Assembly: GCF_900129325.1 (NCBI RefSeq)
Contig: NZ_FQUP01000004.1
Coordinates: forward strand, 124,001 to 188,000
DNA from: Kaistia soli DSM 19436
GTDB lineage: Bacteria; Pseudomonadota; Alphaproteobacteria; Rhizobiales; Kaistiaceae
Length of the DNA: 64,000 nucleotides
Direction of reading: 5' to 3'
Of the stretch, positions 34,367-44,015 are shown one piece after another. Within the stretch, counting starts at the first letter, position 1, and each line of letters opens with the position of its first letter. The translations under genes were made by a program, and so were the position numbers. The notes beneath the pieces were generated by a model, which ran no database searches, was not told where the DNA came from, and saw nothing but the letters and a program-made list of their open reading frames with translations.

Positions 34367-37300
34367 GTGTCGCAATTCCCCGCGTCACAGTCCGGCTGGC
34401 TGCCTGCACGCGGGTCTGCCTTGTTGGCATCGGCCAGTGTCCTGGCGCTGACGCTCGGCTTCGTCCCCGACAGGGTGCACGCCGCGGGGTGGAACCTCTA
34501 TGACGGCTATACCCAGTCCTATTCGGTCACCTATGCCAATTCTCTCGAAACGGCTTTGGCAGACAAGGATACACTTCACGTCGGGCTCAGCGTTGGAGGC
34601 AGCCCGGTCACCGTGACGATGGACACTGGCTCGGTCGGCCTCGTCCTCTCGGCCAACCACGTCGCGAGCTATTCCACTTCGGGGACGCCCGGATGGGAGT
34701 ATTACAACAGCTCGGGACTGCTCCTGACAGGCTATTTCAACGACTATACGGTCGAACTCGACAATGGGACGGATGCCAATGGCAACCCGACCACGGTGAC
34801 AGCCACATTGCCGGTGCTTGTCGTCACGGAGGCCTATTGCCTCGGCGTCGGCAGCGATCCCTGCGATGCCGAAGCGTCCAAGAATAGCGTCAGCATGATG
34901 GGCGTCGGTTATGATCGCAACACGATGGGCACCGGCAGCGTCGACCTGTCTCTCTCCGGCAAGCAGTTGAACGAACAGCTGAATGCAGCGCCCACAACGT
35001 CGGAAGCCTATAATCTTTTTCTCAATATCGACGGCATGGCCGAGGGTGCGTTGAGACGCGGCTATATCATCACGCCAACCGGCGTCGAACTCGGCCTCAC
35101 CGCGGCCAACACCTCGTCGCAAGCCTTCACTTACGCGCAGCTCGTTCTCAACAGCGCCGGGACAAACGGCGCCACCAGCAACTGGCAATCCGTCGCGGCC
35201 GATGTCACGCTTGCCGGCACGTCGAGCACGGCTACGCTGCTGATGGACACGGGCATCACCGGCTCGTTCTTCGAAATTCCGGGTGGCACGGAAGGGCCGG
35301 CCACGGCGGGCACGGTGATCACGATCAGCCTCGCGGGCGGCAGCGCCACATACAGTTTCGTCGTCGGCGACACCGCCAATCCGCAGACCCCCGGCACCGT
35401 CACAATCGGCCCGCCCGCCGCCGCATTCGTGAATTCAGGCCTGCACACCTATGCCGGCTTCAACGTTCTCTTCGATGCCGACGGCGGTTTTCTTGGCGTT
35501 GCCGCGAACGGCTTCAGCGGCGCCACCAATGCCAGCGTCACGCAGCTGATCGCCGCAACCGGTCCGCTGACATTGACGCAGGCTTTCGAGACCGACCTGC
35601 CGGTGATGCTGCTCGATGCCAGCACCATCAACACCTCGACCACTGCGACCTTCGACGCCGGCATCTTCGGCCCGGGCAGCCTCACGCTGAATGGTGGCAC
35701 GGTCGTCTTGAACGGCGCCGTCACCAATGGCGGCGGCGTGACCGCGGCATCGGGCACCACGGCCCTGAACGGAACCATGACCGGCAACCTGACGGTCGCG
35801 AGCGGCGCGAGCTTCTACAACTACAACAATGGCTATGCGGTCGCCGCGGGGAACATTCTGGTCAATGACGGCCTCTTCGTCGGCGCCAATTCCGGCGCGG
35901 CCTTCGTCAATGCCGGAACGGTCGACAATTCGGGAAGCTTTGTCGGCGCCGTGAACAATAGCGGCTCCTGGACCAATAGCGGGACGCTGACGGGCGACGT
36001 CACAAATTCCGGAACATTCTCGAACAGCAATCTCGTCGACGGCAACATCACCAATACGGGTTCGCTGACCAATACCGGCGAGATCGAGGGCGACGTCACC
36101 AGCACGGGCCCTATCGCCAACCAGGGCACGGTGACCGGGACGCTCACGGTCTATAATCAGCACTCCGGCAACGGCACGGTGGGAACGCTCAGCGCCAAGC
36201 CCGGCGCGCTTGTCTCGCCGGGCAATTCGGTCGGAACGATCATCGTCAGCGGCGATGCCACCTTCGAGCCGGGCTCGGTGCTTTATGCCGAACTCGGTGC
36301 CAACGGGCTGTCCGACCTGCTGGTGGTCGGCGGCACGCTGGTGGCCGACGGCGCGACGCTCTATCTTGCGGCGGCGAACGGCTTCGAGCCGGTGCTCGGC
36401 AACAGCTATTCCGTGATCCAGGCGGGTTCGATCGCGTCCAATTTCACGGTCGCATCGCCCTTCTTCGGATCGACTGCCTCGCCCTTTCCCTTCCTTGGCG
36501 CCAGTCTCGACGGAACCGGCGTGTTGACGCTCGGACGCAGCGCGCTGCGCTTCGAAGACTTCGCCGTCACGCAGAACGAGCGCATGGCCGCGTCGGCCGC
36601 GGAAACGCTCGGGCTCCAGTCTCCGCTCAACCAGGCCTTGGCGCTGATGTCCATCGCCGAGGTCCCGTCCGTCTTCGACAGCCTCTCGGGCGAGATCGCC
36701 GCGTCGGCGGAAAGCACGCTGCAGCAGCAGTCGATCTATCTGCGCGATGCGGTGACCGGCCGTGTCCGCCAGGCCTTTTCGGATGCCGCTGGCCCGGAGG
36801 CCTCCGGCAGCCAGACGGCCCGGCTGGCCCCCGGCCTTGATGCGACGGCATGGACGCAGGCCTATGGCGCTTGGGGCAATAGCTGGTCCGATGGCAATGC
36901 CGCCGCGGTGTCGCGCTCGATCGGCGGCTTCCTGCTCGGAGCCGATGCTGCGCTCGGCGATGCCTGGAGGGTCGGCCTCGCCGGCGGCTACAGCCAGTCC
37001 GACTTCTCGCTCGATGGCGTGGGTGGTGGCGGCACGAGCGACAATTACGACGTCGCCATCTATGGCGGCACCCGGCAGGGCGATGCCAGCCTTAGGTTCG
37101 GTGCCGGCTATACGTGGCACGACATCGCGACGGGCCGCACGGCTCTCCTGCCAACGACAGCCGAATTCCTGTCGGCCGACTATCAGGGCGGAACCGCGCA
37201 GGTCTTCGGCGAGGCGGCCTATGACGTCCGGCTCGGCCGCGCCGTCTTGGAGCCCTACGTCAACCTGGCCTATGTCAATCTGACGATGGACGGCTTCTGG

Positions 37301-37663
37301 GAGACCGGCGGCGCTGCTGCGCTCACCTTCGCCGAAAGCACCATGTCGACGACGTTCAACGTCCTCGGCATGCGCCTCGGTCAGGCATTTGATATCGGCA
37401 ATGGATTGCAGCTGCTCACCCGTGGCAGCCTCGGCTGGCAGCACGCTTTCGGAGACATCACGCCACAAGCGACCGCTGCGTTCCTCGGCTCCTCGGCCTT
37501 CACGGTCGCCGGTCTGCCGATCGCACAGGATGCGGCGCTCATCGACGCGTTCATCGGCTTCCGGCCGACGAGCCGGGTCGATTTCGGCCTTCGCTATTCC
37601 GGCCAGATCGCCGACGACGCGACCGACAATGCGGTGCAGGGCACGCTGGATATCCGCTTCTGA
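34367..37663 (+). CDS. Autotransporter with pepsin-like aspartic-protease passenger
   Basis: A 1098-aa type V secreted protein. The GTG at 34367 has GGAAGGG 7 nt upstream and gives a signal peptide ending near RVHA. Residues about 45-400 hold two aspartic-protease motifs: VTMDTGSVGLVLSA (Asp86) and TLLMDTGITGSFFEI (Asp294), arranged as in two-lobed pepsins. Residues about 470-660 are Asn/Gly/Thr-rich beta-helix repeats (SGSFVGAVNNSGSWTNSGTL and similar). A passenger junction follows (PGALVSPGNSVGTIIVSGD). The last 270 residues are the autotransporter beta-barrel, starting around AWTQAYGAWGNSWSDGN and ending in the outer-membrane signature LDIRF. A secreted or surface-bound protease or adhesin is likely; activity is untested. 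Confidence 0.83.
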   Translation: MSQFPASQSGWLPARGSALLASASVLALTLGFVPDRVHAAGWNLYDGYTQSYSVTYANSLETALADKDTLHVGLSVGGSPVTVTMDTGSVGLVLSANHVASYSTSGTPGWEYYNSSGLLLTGYFNDYTVELDNGTDANGNPTTVTATLPVLVVTEAYCLGVGSDPCDAEASKNSVSMMGVGYDRNTMGTGSVDLSLSGKQLNEQLNAAPTTSEAYNLFLNIDGMAEGALRRGYIITPTGVELGLTAANTSSQAFTYAQLVLNSAGTNGATSNWQSVAADVTLAGTSSTATLLMDTGITGSFFEIPGGTEGPATAGTVITISLAGGSATYSFVVGDTANPQTPGTVTIGPPAAAFVNSGLHTYAGFNVLFDADGGFLGVAANGFSGATNASVTQLIAATGPLTLTQAFETDLPVMLLDASTINTSTTATFDAGIFGPGSLTLNGGTVVLNGAVTNGGGVTAASGTTALNGTMTGNLTVASGASFYNYNNGYAVAAGNILVNDGLFVGANSGAAFVNAGTVDNSGSFVGAVNNSGSWTNSGTLTGDVTNSGTFSNSNLVDGNITNTGSLTNTGEIEGDVTSTGPIANQGTVTGTLTVYNQHSGNGTVGTLSAKPGALVSPGNSVGTIIVSGDATFEPGSVLYAELGANGLSDLLVVGGTLVADGATLYLAAANGFEPVLGNSYSVIQAGSIASNFTVASPFFGSTASPFPFLGASLDGTGVLTLGRSALRFEDFAVTQNERMAASAAETLGLQSPLNQALALMSIAEVPSVFDSLSGEIAASAESTLQQQSIYLRDAVTGRVRQAFSDAAGPEASGSQTARLAPGLDATAWTQAYGAWGNSWSDGNAAAVSRSIGGFLLGADAALGDAWRVGLAGGYSQSDFSLDGVGGGGTSDNYDVAIYGGTRQGDASLRFGAGYTWHDIATGRTALLPTTAEFLSADYQGGTAQVFGEAAYDVRLGRAVLEPYVNLAYVNLTMDGFWETGGAAALTFAESTMSTTFNVLGMRLGQAFDIGNGLQLLTRGSLGWQHAFGDITPQATAAFLGSSAFTVAGLPIAQDAALIDAFIGFRPTSRVDFGLRYSGQIADDATDNAVQGTLDIRF

Positions 37664-37675
37664 CAGGTGTGGCGC

Positions 37676-37697
37676 GCCGGTCAGGCTGCTGACCGGC
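37676..37697 (+). terminator. Stem-loop after the autotransporter gene
   Basis: GCCGGTCAG (37676-37684), loop GCTG, CTGACCGGC (37689-37697): a perfect 9-bp stem 13 bp after the stop codon. No T-run, but position and strength fit transcript termination. Confidence 0.55.
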
Positions 37698-37892
37698 AGG
37701 ACCAGATGCCCGTCGGTCCGGTAGCCGCCGGTTCGGCGAACGCTGGCCGCGAGCCTTTTCCAGTTCGCGCACCGTCCGTACGAAGGCGTTGAAGCGGACC
37801 ATGGCCATGTCGAGGATCGCCCTAACGCGCTCCTACCGGCAGGCCATCGACGACATAGGCAGACCCCGGCATCGAGGGGCGCGCCGATCGCC

Positions 37893-39215
37893 CTAACGCG
37901 CGAGCTGGCGCTGATCGCCAGACATGGCGCGGCGCCTCAGCATGACGCGGAGCAGGATCGCCAACAATCCGGCGACGCAGACCACGGCCGCAAGCAGCTC
38001 GAATCCGGCCGTAAACCGGCCAGTGGCTTCCTTGATGAATCCGACGGCATAGGGGCCGACAAAGCCGCCGAGATTGCCGATGGAATTGATAAGCGCGATG
38101 CCGGCCGCAGCCGCGGTGCCGCGCAGGAAAAGCGGTGGCACGGCCCAGAATGGACCGAGCGCCGCATAGATGCCGACCGATGCGCAGGTCACCGCGGCAA
38201 TGGCGAGGATATGCGAGGTGACATGCACGCTCGCCACCAGTCCGATGGCGCCCAGAAAGGCCGCCGCCGCCACATGTAGCACCCTCTCGCCGGTCCGGTC
38301 GCTATGCCGGCCCCAGGCCAGCATGGCGAGCGCGCTGACAGCATAGGGCAGGATCAGAATGGATCCGATCTGCCGCGTGTCATAGCCCAAGCTCTGGATA
38401 ATCTGCGGCAGCCACAGGCCGATACCGTAGAGCCCGACGACCAGACCGAAATAGATGAGTCCGAGCATCAGCACGCGCGGATCGCGCAGCGCCGGCCACA
38501 GGCTGTGGCGAGTCGCGGCACCACTCACCGCATGGTCGGCGGCGATGCTTGCTGCGATGACCCGCCGCTCATCCTCGTTCAGCCAGCGCGCGTCAGCGGG
38601 GCCGTTCGGCAGGAGGACCAGCACCACAAGCCCGAGCAGCGTGGCGGGCAGCCCCTCGATGATGAAGAGCCACTGCCAACCGGCGAGCCCGAGGAAACCG
38701 TGCGTTTCCATCACCAAGGCCGACAAGGGCGAGCCAACCGCACTGGCGATGGGGACCGCTGCCATGAACAGCGCGATGTAGCGCGCCCGTATGGCGAGTG
38801 GAAACCAGTAGCCAAGATAAAGGATCATGCCGGGCAGGAAGCCGGCCTCGGCAGCCCCCAGCAGGAAGCGCAGGATGAAGAACGAGGTGGGGCCAGTCGC
38901 AAAGGCGGTCGCGGCGGAGATCAGCCCCCAGGTGATCATGATGCGGCAGATCCACAACCGCGCACCGACCTTTTCGAGCACGAGATTCGAGGGAACTTCG
39001 AAGAGGAAATAACCGAGGAAGAAGATGCCCGCGCCCCAGCCAAAGACCTCAGGGGACAAGCCGAGATCGGCGTTCATGGTGAGCGCCGCGAAACCGACAT
39101 TCACGCGGTCGAGGAAACTGACCAGATAAAGCAGCATCATGAAGGGGATGAGCCGCCGCGCCACCTTCGCGAAGACTCGTTGCTCCTTCGCTGCCGTTCC
39201 TGCTCTCGCTTCCAT
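37893..39215 (-). CDS. MFS transporter of the anion:cation symporter (ACS) type
   Basis: A 440-aa inner-membrane protein with 12 predicted helices. N-terminal RRLIPFMMLLYLVSFLDRVNVGFAAL and the loop FEVPSNLVLEKVGARLWICRIMITWG are typical of the ACS family (tartrate, glucarate, phthalate, 4-hydroxyphenylacetate carriers). A mid-protein domain linker SGAATRHSLWPALRDPRVL follows. It stands alone on the minus strand, 96 bp from the exonuclease gene. Probably imports an organic acid with protons; substrate unknown. Confidence 0.87.
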   Translation of the reverse strand: MEARAGTAAKEQRVFAKVARRLIPFMMLLYLVSFLDRVNVGFAALTMNADLGLSPEVFGWGAGIFFLGYFLFEVPSNLVLEKVGARLWICRIMITWGLISAATAFATGPTSFFILRFLLGAAEAGFLPGMILYLGYWFPLAIRARYIALFMAAVPIASAVGSPLSALVMETHGFLGLAGWQWLFIIEGLPATLLGLVVLVLLPNGPADARWLNEDERRVIAASIAADHAVSGAATRHSLWPALRDPRVLMLGLIYFGLVVGLYGIGLWLPQIIQSLGYDTRQIGSILILPYAVSALAMLAWGRHSDRTGERVLHVAAAAFLGAIGLVASVHVTSHILAIAAVTCASVGIYAALGPFWAVPPLFLRGTAAAAGIALINSIGNLGGFVGPYAVGFIKEATGRFTAGFELLAAVVCVAGLLAILLRVMLRRRAMSGDQRQLAR

Positions 39216-39311
39216 GATTGGCCTCCCCGCCCCATGTCGCAGCGTTCATGGCCGTCGCATGCCGGGCCGTCAACGCCTTCAGCAGAAAGTTCCCGCAGCC
39301 AGGATCAGCGG

Positions 39312-40142
39312 TCAGCCTTCGGTCGGCTTCGCGGGCTTGCGGGAGCCGCGGCGGCGGGCGGGTGTCGCGACATCGGCAAGCTCGATCCAGGCCGGGGCAT
39401 GATCACTGGCCTTGTCCCAGCCGCGCACCGCCTGATCGACGCCGGCAGCCGTCAGGCGCGATGCGATCGCGGGACTGAGCAGCAGATGATCAAGCCGCAG
39501 CCCGGCATTGCGGCCAAAGGCGTTCCGGAAATAGTCCCAGAAAGTGTAGATGCGCTCGTTCGGATGCAGGCTCCGGATCGCATCCCGCCAGCCTTGCGCG
39601 ACCAGGGCATGGAACGCCGCGCGCACCTCCGGCCGGAACAGCGCGTCATCCACCCAGCGCTCGGGCTTGTAGACGTCGAGTTCGGTCGGCATGACATTGT
39701 AGTCCCCCGCGAGCACGACCGGGGCGCCGGTCGCCAGCAGATCGGCGGCATGCGCCGTGAGCCGCTCGAACCAGCGAAGCTTGTAGTCGAGCTTCGCTCC
39801 GGGAGCCGGATTGCCATTCGGCAGATAGAGGCACCCGATCAGCACGCCGTTCACCGCCGCCTCGATATAGCGGCTGTGGCTGTCCTCGTCCTCGCCGGGC
39901 AGGCCGCGGCGCGTCTCGATCGGCTCGCCGCCGCGGGCGAGGATGGCGACGCCGTTCCAAGCTTTCTGCCCCTGCCACACAGCGCCATAGCCGGCCTGGC
40001 TCAGCGCCGCTGCCGGAAACTTGTCGTCCGGTGCCTTCAGTTCCTGCAGGCAAACGACATCCGGCGCGGCCTCAGCCAGCCAGCGCAGCAGGACCGGCAG
40101 CCTCCCGTTGATACCGTTGACGTTGAAGGTCGCGATCTTCAT
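39312..40142 (-). CDS. xth: Exodeoxyribonuclease III (AP endonuclease)
   Basis: A 276-aa Mg-dependent exonuclease and AP endonuclease for base-excision repair. MKIATFNVNGINGRLP, VVCLQELKAPDDKFP (metal-binding Glu), LAGDYNVMPTELDVY (catalytic Asp and Asn), and the final GLRLDHLLLSP with DKASDHAPAWIEL (Asp-His pair) give the full active site. Length is normal. The C-terminus is basic (RRRGSRKPAKP). The start of a second, very similar gene lies at 1-45. Confidence 0.93.
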   Translation of the reverse strand: MKIATFNVNGINGRLPVLLRWLAEAAPDVVCLQELKAPDDKFPAAALSQAGYGAVWQGQKAWNGVAILARGGEPIETRRGLPGEDEDSHSRYIEAAVNGVLIGCLYLPNGNPAPGAKLDYKLRWFERLTAHAADLLATGAPVVLAGDYNVMPTELDVYKPERWVDDALFRPEVRAAFHALVAQGWRDAIRSLHPNERIYTFWDYFRNAFGRNAGLRLDHLLLSPAIASRLTAAGVDQAVRGWDKASDHAPAWIELADVATPARRRGSRKPAKPTEG

Positions 40143-40379
40143 CAGGCGGAAACGCCCGAGATGCAGCCCCGATCCGTCGCACGCACGAGACGTTGCTGAT
40201 CAACCGCGCCGGCACGTGGAGATCGATACGGATACGTTCGTATCCGCGTTTGCGCCGAAGGTGAACTTGAAGCCATGCGCGCCCGAAAACTACCCTCGAC
40301 CCATCACAAGACAGGATCCGGACATCCGGTTCCGGGCCGCACCGGGGTGCGGCGACGCCTGCGAAACAGAGGGTAACTG

Positions 40380-42011
40380 ATGTCGAGACACCGCGCCCTG
40401 CCGATCCTGGCGGCATTCATGACGGCTGCCGTGACCCTTGCGGGAACGGCTGAGGCCGAGCCTGTATTCGCGCCCAAGCCGCTGGCTGCCGATGAGGTCG
40501 GCGCCGGACCGCGGCTGATCTACCTGCACCATGAATATCCGGCAACGCTCGATCCGCAGAACACCTCGGCCTTTGTCGGCCAGATGGCGATGGAGCTGTT
40601 CGATACCCTCGTCACCTACGAGATCGACCCCGCGACCGGCATCGCCGACCAGACGAAGATCGTGCCCCGGCTCGCAACCTCCTGGGACGTCTCGCCCGAC
40701 AAGAAGACGCTGACCTTCCATCTGAACCCGAATGCCAAGTTCTGGGACGGCAGCCCGGTGACGGCTGACGATGTCTACTGGTCGATCCAGCGGGCGCTCG
40801 AGGGCCGTATGGGTTGGGGCACGACGCAGATCGAGACCGGCGGCATCTTCAAGACCGACCAGATGAAGGTGATCGATCCCCAGACCATCCAGTTCACCTA
40901 CCCCGATGGAATGGGACGCTATTCGCTGCGCAACTTCGCCTCGATGTCGCTCACCGTGATGTCGAAGGCCGCCTGCGAGAAGGGACGCGCCGAGGGCGAC
41001 ACCTGGTGCGTCGACTGGATCAAGAAGAATGCCATGGGCTCCGGCCCGTACAAGCTCGGCGAACAGCAGAGCGGCGAGGCGATCACCATCACAGCCAACA
41101 AGGACTATTGGGGCGACGCCAAGCCCTATTACTCGGAAGTGATGTTCCGCGTCGTGCCCGATCCACAGACGCGGGCGCTGCTGATGGAGAGCGGCGAAGC
41201 AGACTTCGCCTTCGTCACGGCAAACGAATATGCGACGCTTGCCAAATCCGGCGCTGTCAAGGTCTTCAGCGTTCCCTCCCAGCAGGACGTGGCGGTGCTG
41301 CGCTGGAAGCCCGACGTCGCGCCCTTCGACGACATCAAGATCCGCGAAGCCGTGATCAAGGCGATCCCGTATGACCGCCTGGTCAAGGAAGTCTGCAAGG
41401 ACTTCTGCACGCCGGTGCAGAACCTCGTTGGCGTGTCGACGCCGGGCTATGTCGCCGATCCCTATTTCACCACCGATGTCGAGGCGGCGAAAAAGCTCGT
41501 CGCCGAGAGCAAATATGCCGGCAACGTCCCCTCCTTCGAGGTGCCGGTCGTGCAGGGCTCGAGCAATATGGCGGCCGCCGTCATCATCCAGGACGCGCTG
41601 CGCGGCATCGGCATCGACATGCAGATCAAGCCGCTGACCCAGAACGCCTTCGACGATGCCGCCTGGGGCAAGCGTGACCTCAAGGTCTCCATTCACTCGA
41701 TGGGACCGTGGTGGAACGACTTCATGTACTGGGCCTACTGGATGTATCGCACCGACAGCGCGACCAATCACATCCAGTTCTCCAATGCGACCGTCGACAA
41801 GGACGTACTCGCCGCGCTGCTGATCCCGCAGGACGACGAACCGGACTACATGAAGCTGCAGAACGAGGTGCTCGGCATCCTGAACGGCGAGCATCTGGCA
41901 GCGCCGCTGTTCCAGGTGAACTGGAATGCCGCGGTCTCAAGCCGGGTTTGCGACGTGAACAAGTTCCCTTGGGGCACGATCACCTTCTCCTGGCTGCGCC
42001 CCTGCAACTGA
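40380..42011 (+). CDS. ABC transporter substrate-binding protein, family 5 (DppA-like)
   Basis: A 543-aa periplasmic protein. The signal peptide ends near TAEA. It has the family 5 (SBP_bac_5) fold: YLHHEYPATLDPQNTS, LATSWDVSPDKKTLTFHLNPNAKFWDGSPVTADDVYWSIQRAL, GSGPYKL, and C-terminal WAYWMYRTDSATNHIQFSN. Five cysteines after the signal may form disulfides. First gene of an eight-gene operon ending in amidohydrolases, so the ligand may be a peptide-like or amide compound rather than a normal dipeptide (inference). Confidence 0.9.
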   Translation: MSRHRALPILAAFMTAAVTLAGTAEAEPVFAPKPLAADEVGAGPRLIYLHHEYPATLDPQNTSAFVGQMAMELFDTLVTYEIDPATGIADQTKIVPRLATSWDVSPDKKTLTFHLNPNAKFWDGSPVTADDVYWSIQRALEGRMGWGTTQIETGGIFKTDQMKVIDPQTIQFTYPDGMGRYSLRNFASMSLTVMSKAACEKGRAEGDTWCVDWIKKNAMGSGPYKLGEQQSGEAITITANKDYWGDAKPYYSEVMFRVVPDPQTRALLMESGEADFAFVTANEYATLAKSGAVKVFSVPSQQDVAVLRWKPDVAPFDDIKIREAVIKAIPYDRLVKEVCKDFCTPVQNLVGVSTPGYVADPYFTTDVEAAKKLVAESKYAGNVPSFEVPVVQGSSNMAAAVIIQDALRGIGIDMQIKPLTQNAFDDAAWGKRDLKVSIHSMGPWWNDFMYWAYWMYRTDSATNHIQFSNATVDKDVLAALLIPQDDEPDYMKLQNEVLGILNGEHLAAPLFQVNWNAAVSSRVCDVNKFPWGTITFSWLRPCN

Positions 42012-42026
42012 GCCCCTGCTCGCAGA

Positions 42027-42055
42027 GCCGCGCGCCGCCTTGGCCGGCGCGCGGC
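42027..42055 (+). promoter_or_regulatory. Intercistronic stem-loop after binding-protein gene
   Basis: GCCGCGCGCCG (42027-42037) pairs perfectly with CGGCGCGCGGC (42045-42055) around a 7-nt loop, in the 61-bp gap between binding-protein and permease genes. No T-run. Confidence 0.65.
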
Positions 42056-42072
42056 CTCATTCTCCGGAATTG

Positions 42073-43113
42073 ATGAGACCGATGCGAATCCCACCCGTCC
42101 TCAGCTATGTGCTCCGGCGCGTCGCCATCAGCATCGTGGTGCTCATCGGGATCAGCGCCGTCGCCTTCTCGATGGCCTATCTGCTGCCGTCCGATCCGGT
42201 GACGAGCCGCTATCCCGACATCTCGAACGAACAGCGCGCCGAAATGCGCCGGCAGATGGGCCTCGATCAGCCGCTGATCGTCCAGTACGCGCGCTATATG
42301 GAATCGGTGTTCCGCGGCGAGTTCGGGCGTTCGCTCGGCACCGGCAACAGCGTCGGCGAGGATCTTGCCCGTCGCATTCCGGCGACGCTGGAGCTCGCCG
42401 TTTATGGCATCCTGCTGGGGACGGCACTCGCAATCCCGCTCGGCATGTTTGCAGCAATCAGGCGAGGACGACCCACCGACCACGTGCTCCGCCTCGTCAA
42501 CATCGCCATCCAGTCCGTGCCTGCCTTCTGGCTCGGCGTCGTGCTGATCTTCGTCGTGTTCTATCAGCTGCGCTGGGCGCCCACCCCGGTGGGACGGTTG
42601 TCGCCGCTATATTCGCCTCCGCCTTTTTTCACGGGCTTCTACACGCTCGACGGCCTCCTCTCCGGCAAGTTCGATGTCGCGCTCGCCGCTGGACGGCAGC
42701 TGATCCTGCCGGTCCTCGTGCTCGGCCTCGGCGTCGTGTCGCCGCTTGCCCGCATCACGCGCGCCGCGATGGGGGAATCGCTCGGCGAGGATTATGTCAC
42801 CTTCGGCCGCGCCCTCGGCCTCCGCGAACGACAGGTCGTGCTCGGCGACGCGTTCCGCGGCGCCCTGATACCGATCGTGACGACGTTCGGCTTCGTCGTC
42901 GGCAATGTGCTGGCCGGTGCCGCGATCGTCGAGACGGTATTCTCCTGGCCCGGCATCGGCCGCTATGCCGTCACCGCGATCACCACCTCGGACATGGCGC
43001 CCGTCTCGACCTGCATCCTGCTCGTCGCGTCCGGCGTCGCGCTCACTAATCTTCTGGTCGACCTCTCCTACGCCCTGATCGACCCCAGGATCCGTCATGG
43101 CTATGGCAAGTGA
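42073..43113 (+). CDS. ABC transporter permease (DppB-like)
   Basis: A 346-aa inner-membrane permease with an N-terminal TC3-type segment (LSYVLRRVAISIVVLIGISAVAFSMAYLLPSDP) and the EAA loop ARITRAAMGESLGEDYVTFGRALGL. About six membrane helices. The ATG at 42073 is the best start; longer frames look non-coding. It overlaps the next permease gene by 17 bp. Confidence 0.9.
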   Translation: MRPMRIPPVLSYVLRRVAISIVVLIGISAVAFSMAYLLPSDPVTSRYPDISNEQRAEMRRQMGLDQPLIVQYARYMESVFRGEFGRSLGTGNSVGEDLARRIPATLELAVYGILLGTALAIPLGMFAAIRRGRPTDHVLRLVNIAIQSVPAFWLGVVLIFVVFYQLRWAPTPVGRLSPLYSPPPFFTGFYTLDGLLSGKFDVALAAGRQLILPVLVLGLGVVSPLARITRAAMGESLGEDYVTFGRALGLRERQVVLGDAFRGALIPIVTTFGFVVGNVLAGAAIVETVFSWPGIGRYAVTAITTSDMAPVSTCILLVASGVALTNLLVDLSYALIDPRIRHGYGK

Positions 43114-44014
43114 GATCGGCGTGGCAGGCGAGCCCATGACCGCCGCCGCAAAGCTCCCGGCGAGCCGTGATTCCAGTTGGCGAAGGATCTATGCCCGCGT
43201 CTTCGCCGGCGATCCGCTCGGCCTTGCCGGCGTCGTCATACTGGCCGTGCTGTTGCTCGTCGCGGCCTTCGGCCCGCTGCTGGCGACGCATGACCCGATC
43301 CTGACCACGCCGGACACGCTGCTGCCGCCGTCGGGCGCGCATTGGTTCGGCACCGACGATTTCGGCCGCGACGTGTTCTCGCGCACGCTGGTCTCGCTCA
43401 GGATCGACTTCATCGTTGCCAGCGTCGGCGTGACAGGCGCCATCCTGATCGGGTCGCTGATCGGCCTCGTCTGCGGCTATCGCGGCGGCTGGCTGGATGA
43501 CACGCTGATGCGGTTCGTTGACATCATACAGTCGTTTCCGCTGATCCTCGTCGCGATGGTGCTGGTCCTCGCCATCGGCCCGAGCGTCGGCAGCATCGTC
43601 ATCGTGACGGTGCTGATCAACATCCCGCTCTATGCCCGCGTCATCCGCGGCCAGACGTTGGCGGTGAAGCATCTCGACTATGTCGACGCCGCGCGCTGCT
43701 CAGGCGCCACGGAACTCGGCATCATGTTCCGCCATGTGCTGCCGAACACGCTGAACCCGATCGCCATTCACGCCAGCCTCAATCTCGCGGCGGCCGTCGG
43801 CAATGTCGCTGTGCTGTCCTTCCTCGGCATCGGCATCCGACCGCCGACCCCCGATCTCGGCGTCATGGTCGCCGAGGGAACGAAGTTCCTGGTGCAGGGC
43901 GCGTGGTGGATGAGCATCTGCCCGGGGCTCATCCTCTGCACGACTATCTTCAGCCTCAACCTGCTCGGCGATGCGCTCGAGAGCGGGCTGGACCCACGCA
44001 GGCAGGACCGCTGA
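43097..44014 (+). CDS. ABC transporter permease (DppC-like)
   Basis: A 305-aa inner-membrane permease partner of the DppB-like protein. Conserved: GTDDFGRDVFSRTLVSLRIDF after the first helix and the coupling loop ARVIRGQTLAVKHLDYVDAARCSGATE. Ends LNLLGDALESGLDPRR as usual for the family. Confidence 0.9.
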   Translation: MAMASEIGVAGEPMTAAAKLPASRDSSWRRIYARVFAGDPLGLAGVVILAVLLLVAAFGPLLATHDPILTTPDTLLPPSGAHWFGTDDFGRDVFSRTLVSLRIDFIVASVGVTGAILIGSLIGLVCGYRGGWLDDTLMRFVDIIQSFPLILVAMVLVLAIGPSVGSIVIVTVLINIPLYARVIRGQTLAVKHLDYVDAARCSGATELGIMFRHVLPNTLNPIAIHASLNLAAAVGNVAVLSFLGIGIRPPTPDLGVMVAEGTKFLVQGAWWMSICPGLILCTTIFSLNLLGDALESGLDPRRQDR

Positions 44015-44015
44015 G

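Noticed and set aside
35435-37468. A 677-codon minus-strand frame opposite the autotransporter.
   Set aside because: No recognisable domain, typical antisense composition; the plus-strand protein has signal peptide, protease motifs, repeats and beta-barrel.
38304-40199. A 631-codon plus-strand frame opposite the MFS and exonuclease III genes.
   Set aside because: It spans two well-supported genes on the other strand and encodes low-complexity charged sequence.
40290-41894. A 534-codon minus-strand frame opposite the DppA-like gene.
   Set aside because: Antisense to a well-supported binding protein with signal peptide; no domain of its own.
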